NCBI GenBank assembly: GCA_937922735.1
Contig: CALAJL010000072.1
Location: 1-35,949 of the forward strand
Source: an uncultured Gammaproteobacteria bacterium
Lineage (GTDB): Bacteria > Pseudomonadota > Gammaproteobacteria > UBA4575
DNA: 35,949 nucleotides
Direction: 5' to 3'
In this document: positions 30,804-35,949 of the stretch, one piece after another
Position numbering within the stretch: position 1 is the first letter of the stretch
Layout: each line of letters starts with the position of its first letter
Position numbers and translations under genes: made by a program
Notes under the pieces: model-generated
Told to the model about the DNA's origin: nothing
Database searches by the model: none
What the model saw: the letters and a program-made list of their open reading frames with translations, nothing else

Positions 30804-31424
30804 ATGAGAAATAATATCCATTTAAAAGTGATCGCTATCTTATTGCTTAATTTGAGCATCTATTCATGCAGTGACTCATCTAGCAAGTTAAGCCCATTAT
30901 CCAGCCAAGATACAATACTTGCTTTTGGTGATAGCTTAACGTACGGAACGGGTGCTGACGAAAGTGAAGATTACCCTACTGTGCTATCAAATCTAAGTAA
31001 TATGAATATTATCAATGCTGGTGTTCCTGGAGAAATTAGTAGCAAAGGTCTGGAACGTTTGCCTACATTGCTAGATGAATATAATCCATCGCTACTTATT
31101 CTCATACATGGTGGAAATGATATATTAAAAAAACTGCCACGCAACGAACATAAAAAAAACTTAATCGCAATGGTGGAATTAGCAAAAGCGAGAAATATTG
31201 AAGTAATTATGCTCGGTGTACCTGAGCCAGGTATATTCTTAAAGAGTGCCGAAATATATGAACAAGTTGCAAATGAAATGAAAGTGCCAATCGAGCTATC
31301 TATCTTGCCAAACGTTTTAGGGGATAATTCCTTAAAGTCTGATATTGCGCACCCAAATCACAAGGGTTATCAGAAAATTGCAGAAGGAATATTTGAGTTT
31401 CTTGAAAATAATGGTGCGCTATAG
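30804..31424 (+). CDS. Arylesterase / TesA-like SGNH hydrolase, predicted lipoprotein
   Basis: MRNNIHLKVIAILLLNLSIYSCSDSSS signal/lipobox-like, ILAFGDSLTYGTGA, HGGNDILKKL, DIAHPNHKGYQKIAEGI. Confidence 0.9.
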   Translation: MRNNIHLKVIAILLLNLSIYSCSDSSSKLSPLSSQDTILAFGDSLTYGTGADESEDYPTVLSNLSNMNIINAGVPGEISSKGLERLPTLLDEYNPSLLILIHGGNDILKKLPRNEHKKNLIAMVELAKARNIEVIMLGVPEPGIFLKSAEIYEQVANEMKVPIELSILPNVLGDNSLKSDIAHPNHKGYQKIAEGIFEFLENNGAL

Positions 31425-31425
31425 C

Positions 31426-31629
31426 CTACGTAGCGGCAGCAAGAATAATCTTTACAATAAATATCATTCCCACAATAAACAAAATCGTTAACAACAAACC
31501 TACTATTATAAATTGTGCTGGACTTCCCTGTTGAAAATCGCGCTTGCGATTTTTATCACTTTGCACACCAAAAAAACTAGCAAGAACACTTTTGATAACA
31601 TCAAAAATGGATGGCTTTCTCTCTGTCAC
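31426..31629 (-). CDS. DUF2970 family small membrane protein
   Basis: MTERKPSIFDVIKSVLASFFGVQSDKNRKRDFQQGSPAQFIIVGLLLTILFIVGMIFIV: typical DUF2970 sequence with one TM. Confidence 0.8.
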   Translation of the reverse strand: MTERKPSIFDVIKSVLASFFGVQSDKNRKRDFQQGSPAQFIIVGLLLTILFIVGMIFIVKIILAAAT

Positions 31630-32266
31630 GCACTAACCTTATAGTTTAAAAATATCATTCAAGACGATTAACACAACCAATGATATATACCATTAGTGAT
31701 TAGTTACACCACTTTCTATCACTGCCAATGATCGTGGCTAATCTAGAGCATAAAATTCGATAGTACTAGTACACTATTTTTGATGCTGAAATTATTAACC
31801 GAGTACTAGGCAACTCACAGGTATAAAGAACATAAAGAATCTATAGAAAGAGTGAAGAGACATCATGACAATAATCGACAACCTCGGTGAAGCATCAAAC
31901 GCATATATTACTATAAAAACATGCCATTCAATAACATTCCTTCACTGCAATTGATATCGGCTCATATATAAAATACTTGATAGAAGTGATGCGATTTTTA
32001 GGATAAACGCAACTATTCACACTACACAAGGTGCATCAAATATATGCAGATAATTGCGAAATATTTTAAGCATCAATATTGATATTTTTTGCCGTTCATT
32101 GACGTAAATTGACCACTTATACATTCATACAGGTAATTTAACAGCTTGGTTATTTAGTCACATAATTAAAGTAGTTAAGAATAGTAAACTATTGTTATCA
32201 AAATTAAAAAATGCAATGGATATTTAGCATTGATTAATATCAAAAATACATGGACGCATCTAACTA

Positions 32267-32755
32267 GTGAAAATAAACATTAACAATCCTTTCATACCAA
32301 TAATAAAGAAAGCTTATATTTGTGGATTCACCATTGTTGAGTTGATGATTGCAATAGCTATAGCTGGAATTATCATGATGGTGGCTGTGCCTGCATACCA
32401 AGACTACTCTTCACGAGCTGAGGACGGTCAAGCAGAAAAAGATATTGTTGTAATTCAATTTACTATTGACGACTATAAACTTTCTAATGGAAGTTTACCA
32501 AACTCTCTTACTGATATTGGCATGAATGGGCTGGAAGACCCTTGGGGAAATCCATATGTGTATGCCAATCATGATGTTGTCCCACCTGGCCATAGAAGAA
32601 AAGACCAAGCACTTGTACCTATAAACAGCGATTATGATTTATATAGTAAAGGCGAAGATGGACTGACTACATGGCCATTGACTGCCAATCATAGCAAAGA
32701 TGATATTGTTCGTGCCAGAGATGGTGCATATATTGGCATTGCTGAAGACTATTAA
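32267..32755 (+). CDS. Orphan GspG-like pseudopilin / type IV pilin-like protein (GTG start)
   Basis: Prepilin motif CGFTIVELMIAIAIAGIIMMVAVPAYQDY; GspG-like 'LEDPWGNPYVYAN...DYDLYSKGEDG'. Confidence 0.88.
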   Translation: MKININNPFIPIIKKAYICGFTIVELMIAIAIAGIIMMVAVPAYQDYSSRAEDGQAEKDIVVIQFTIDDYKLSNGSLPNSLTDIGMNGLEDPWGNPYVYANHDVVPPGHRRKDQALVPINSDYDLYSKGEDGLTTWPLTANHSKDDIVRARDGAYIGIAEDY

Positions 32756-32775
32756 TATTTATAATATCTAATCCC

Positions 32776-35607
32776 ATGCAAATTCATTTTGCGTTCTTAA
32801 AAAGCCGTGTAGCAAAAAGAATATTCATTCTTTTTGTAATTGCTGCCATTATTCCTATATCCGTTATTGGTATAGTTGCGTACAAGCATGTAACTAATCT
32901 ACTCATTTCACAACAACACAAGCACTTAACTGTCGAAAGTAAATCATATGGAATGTCAATATTTGATCGCATTCTTGTCGCACAAGATCAGCTTAACGCA
33001 ATAGGTAAAAATATAATTCAATCTAAATCTATAACTACAAATCTAAAAAATCAAAGCAAAGAGATTATTCTTTCCGATACACGTTTTTTCAAAAAAATTG
33101 AAGTGTACAACAATGGATTGACTTTTAATGGCCTAGTAGATAAACATTTAATGGATGGTAATACGAAGATTACTGTAAATAATATCGATGATAATAAGAC
33201 AAGCATTCACTTCAATAAATTATTAAATACCCAAGACTCAACATTATTATTATCTGCTGAAGTTAGTAAACAATATATATTCGGTGACATGGATATTTTC
33301 GCGGGTGATGAAGACGCATGCGTCATAGTAAAAGGGATTGGCGCATTAAATTGTTCTAATCATGCATTAATTAGTTTAACATTACCTAGTTTTGAAAAGT
33401 ACTTTGAAACACAAAACAATACCAATACCAATACCATAAGTATAGCTGATGAAAATTACATTATCGCTTCATGGGAATTATTCTTAAAAGGTAATTTTAA
33501 CACTGAAAGTTGGATTATTTATTACACAACACCTAGCAGTACAATATTTTCATCTATTCAATCATTCAGCAATACACTATTACCTTTACTAGTTCTTGCA
33601 ATACTCTTTGTAAGCTTAATAAGCATCAATCAGATAACAAAAATTTTAGTACCTTTAGAAAAACTATTATATTTAACAAAAAGAATAGCTAAACGTGACT
33701 TTAATGAAAAAGTAAACTTTGATAGCCATGATGAATTCCAACAGTTGGGTGATTCATTTAATATGATGTCATATGAGTTAGGGAGACAATTTACAGTAAT
33801 GACCGCTATGTCTAATCTCGATAGAGCAATTCTAACTGAAATGAATAAAACATCTGTGGTGGAAGCAATTTTTAAAAACTTAAAGGATTATCTGGAGTAT
33901 AGCCATGCAGCTGTCGTACTTTTAGAAAAAGACAAGGCGAAAGGTAATCTATATATATACAACAAAACCGAAAACCATATACATTCAGATCGCATAATAG
34001 ATATTGATGATAAAGATATTTGCAAATTACTTGATAACACCAACTCAAATGTACGCACCTTGGAACGTAATAAATTACATTCGATTGACTGGTTAATCAA
34101 TGTCCACTCTAATTTCATCACTACGATCGCTATCAAACAAGAACAAGTCACGTTGGCTCTCATAATAATAGGCCATCAATATATCCCAAAACTCAATGAC
34201 GAAGGTGTGAAACAGTTAGACAATTATACAGACAGAGTTAGCGTTGCGTTAAATGCAATTGAGCGTGAAGAAAGATTGGTTAAACAAGCTAATTTTGATG
34301 ATTTAACAGGATTACCTAATCGCCAATTACTCATTGATACGTTTTATGAAATGACTGAGAAGGATAATAACAAGCCAAAACTGGCAGTTTTATTCATCGA
34401 CTTAGATAGATTTAAAATCATTAATGACTCACAAGGTCATGTTATCGGTGATAAATTATTAGTTGAAGCCTCTGTTCGCATACAGTCTTGCCTAAATGAT
34501 AGTGCTTTTCTTGGTCGTTATGGTGGAGATGAGTTTGTAATTATATATCCGACTGAATTTGATACCAGTCATATAAACGATATATCTAACAAGATAATTA
34601 ATACTCTATCAAGATTATTCACCATAGAGAATTATGAACAATCTATAGGTGCAAGTATTGGAATTGCAGTTTACCCAGAGGACGGCAATAACTGGGACAA
34701 AGTTTTACAGAAAGCCGATATTGCTATGTACAAGGCCAAGCAGAAAGGTAGAGGTAAAGCACTATATTTCTCCGATACCATGCAGTCCGAGATACTTGAA
34801 AAAGCAACATTAGAAGCCGACCTGTTTCATGCTTTAGAAAAACAAGAAATTTTTATGGTTTATCAGCCACAAATTAATATAGCTACAGGTGAAATATCTG
34901 GAGCAGAAACACTAATGCGTTGGAAACATACAACAAAAGGAAACATTCGCCCAGATCAGTTCATCTCATACGCAGAAGATACAGGATTTATCATTCCTCT
35001 TGGAATATGGGCTATACGCACAGCACTCAAACAATGCACAGATTGGCAATTAGAAAACCAGGCATTGCCCAAAATATCAATAAATATCTCACCCCGGCAA
35101 ATTCGACATGAAAATTTCATCAATGAGATAGAAGCATTAATTAAAGATTTTGACATACATACAACAAATATTGAGTTTGAAATAACGGAAAGTTTATTTT
35201 TGAATGATGACCCATCTATTCTTGCTAAATTACAACATTTGAACAAATTGGGTATTAGCATCTCTATCGATGACTTTGGTAAAGGTTATTCATCATTAAG
35301 TTATTTAAAACATTTACCCGTGCAAACATTAAAAATAGATAAGTTGTTTATTGATGATATACAAAATGAAAAAGATTCTTTAGCGATTGTTAATGCTATT
35401 ATCGTAATGGCTAAATCATTAAATAAAATAGTTATTGCAGAAGGTATTGAAACTGTTGAGCAGCTAAATATTTTAAAAGACCTTGGCTGTGATATTGGAC
35501 AAGGCTACTTCATCAGTAAACCAAAACCTGCTCACGAAGTAATGAATTATGCAAAAACTGCTATTATTAGCCTTGATAATTTTAGAAAAAATATACTTAA
35601 TTCTTAG
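32776..35607 (+). CDS. Membrane sensor with HAMP, GAF-like, GGDEF and EAL domains (bifunctional c-di-GMP enzyme candidate)
   Basis: N-terminal TM, ~200-aa extracytoplasmic region, second TM, HAMP (ILVPLEKLLYLTKRIAKRDFNEKVNF), DDLTGLPNR...RYGGDEF, ETLMRWKH...NISPRQ...EITES...IDDFGKGYSS...LKIDK...AEGIET...GQGYFISKP. Confidence 0.95.
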   Translation: MQIHFAFLKSRVAKRIFILFVIAAIIPISVIGIVAYKHVTNLLISQQHKHLTVESKSYGMSIFDRILVAQDQLNAIGKNIIQSKSITTNLKNQSKEIILSDTRFFKKIEVYNNGLTFNGLVDKHLMDGNTKITVNNIDDNKTSIHFNKLLNTQDSTLLLSAEVSKQYIFGDMDIFAGDEDACVIVKGIGALNCSNHALISLTLPSFEKYFETQNNTNTNTISIADENYIIASWELFLKGNFNTESWIIYYTTPSSTIFSSIQSFSNTLLPLLVLAILFVSLISINQITKILVPLEKLLYLTKRIAKRDFNEKVNFDSHDEFQQLGDSFNMMSYELGRQFTVMTAMSNLDRAILTEMNKTSVVEAIFKNLKDYLEYSHAAVVLLEKDKAKGNLYIYNKTENHIHSDRIIDIDDKDICKLLDNTNSNVRTLERNKLHSIDWLINVHSNFITTIAIKQEQVTLALIIIGHQYIPKLNDEGVKQLDNYTDRVSVALNAIEREERLVKQANFDDLTGLPNRQLLIDTFYEMTEKDNNKPKLAVLFIDLDRFKIINDSQGHVIGDKLLVEASVRIQSCLNDSAFLGRYGGDEFVIIYPTEFDTSHINDISNKIINTLSRLFTIENYEQSIGASIGIAVYPEDGNNWDKVLQKADIAMYKAKQKGRGKALYFSDTMQSEILEKATLEADLFHALEKQEIFMVYQPQINIATGEISGAETLMRWKHTTKGNIRPDQFISYAEDTGFIIPLGIWAIRTALKQCTDWQLENQALPKISINISPRQIRHENFINEIEALIKDFDIHTTNIEFEITESLFLNDDPSILAKLQHLNKLGISISIDDFGKGYSSLSYLKHLPVQTLKIDKLFIDDIQNEKDSLAIVNAIIVMAKSLNKIVIAEGIETVEQLNILKDLGCDIGQGYFISKPKPAHEVMNYAKTAIISLDNFRKNILNS

Positions 35608-35821
35608 ATCCAAGTGATTTATTGTAGAAACTAAGGCATTCTGCATAATCATAGAGCTATTAATGCTTCAAATTGATAGATTTACCATCCTAGAATAATC
35701 CATTTTCCAATATTACCTCTTGGTATATAACTTAGATTATTTATCATATTTTATTATTAAATTACTTCATTTTAAAACAGACATAGAAAATATAACTACT
35801 CATACGATAGAATAGCGCTTA

Positions 35822-35949
35822 ATGAAAAAATTACATCATGTAGTAATTGTTGGGGCAGGTTTTGGTGGCATTCAAACTGCACATCATCTCAAAGGCGCCA
35901 ATGTTCGCATTACACTCATCGATCAGCACAATTATCATTTATTTCAACC
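35822..35949 (+). CDS. NAD(P)/FAD-dependent oxidoreductase, NDH-2-like (C-terminus beyond window)
   Basis: MKKLHHVVIVGAGFGGIQTAHHLKGANVRITLIDQHNYHLFQ: GxGxxG FAD-binding motif, NDH-2-like 'DQHNYHLFQ'. Confidence 0.85.
   Translation, partial: MKKLHHVVIVGAGFGGIQTAHHLKGANVRITLIDQHNYHLFQ

Noticed and set aside
33888-35261. ORFs 33888..34163 (-), 34920..35111 (+) and 34956..35261 (-)
   Set aside because: All lie inside the GGDEF-EAL coding sequence in other frames.

Overview
Gammaproteobacterial chromosomal segment, AT-rich, mostly core genes. (1) A minus-strand type II secretion locus running gspA-gspB-gspE-F-G-H-I-J-K-L-M-(N/C)-D; gspD runs off the left edge. The E..M-N-D order resembles the Xanthomonas xps arrangement rather than the C-D-E..M order of E. 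coli/Aeromonas. (2) Divergent tRNA-Arg(ACG) and tRNA-Ser(GCU), then csrA, lysC, alaS, recX, recA, thpR and pncC on the minus strand, with mutS divergent. (3) A patatin-like phospholipase, a UDP-glucose 4-epimerase-like enzyme, fdxA, an orphan AddB-like protein with a PD-(D/E)XK nuclease domain, a TesA-like SGNH esterase lipoprotein and a DUF2970 protein. (4) After a ~640-bp intergenic region, an orphan GspG-like pseudopilin directly followed by a HAMP-GGDEF-EAL protein, then the start of an NDH-2-like gene at the right edge. I see no clear, complete new defence system, CRISPR array or intact mobile element. The observations most worth follow-up are the orphan pseudopilin/c-di-GMP gene pair, a probable AUU start codon for gspL, a candidate leader peptide and 18-bp dyad before gspD, a non-canonical dyad upstream of recA, and the orphan Fe-S AddB-like nuclease beside a ferredoxin gene.
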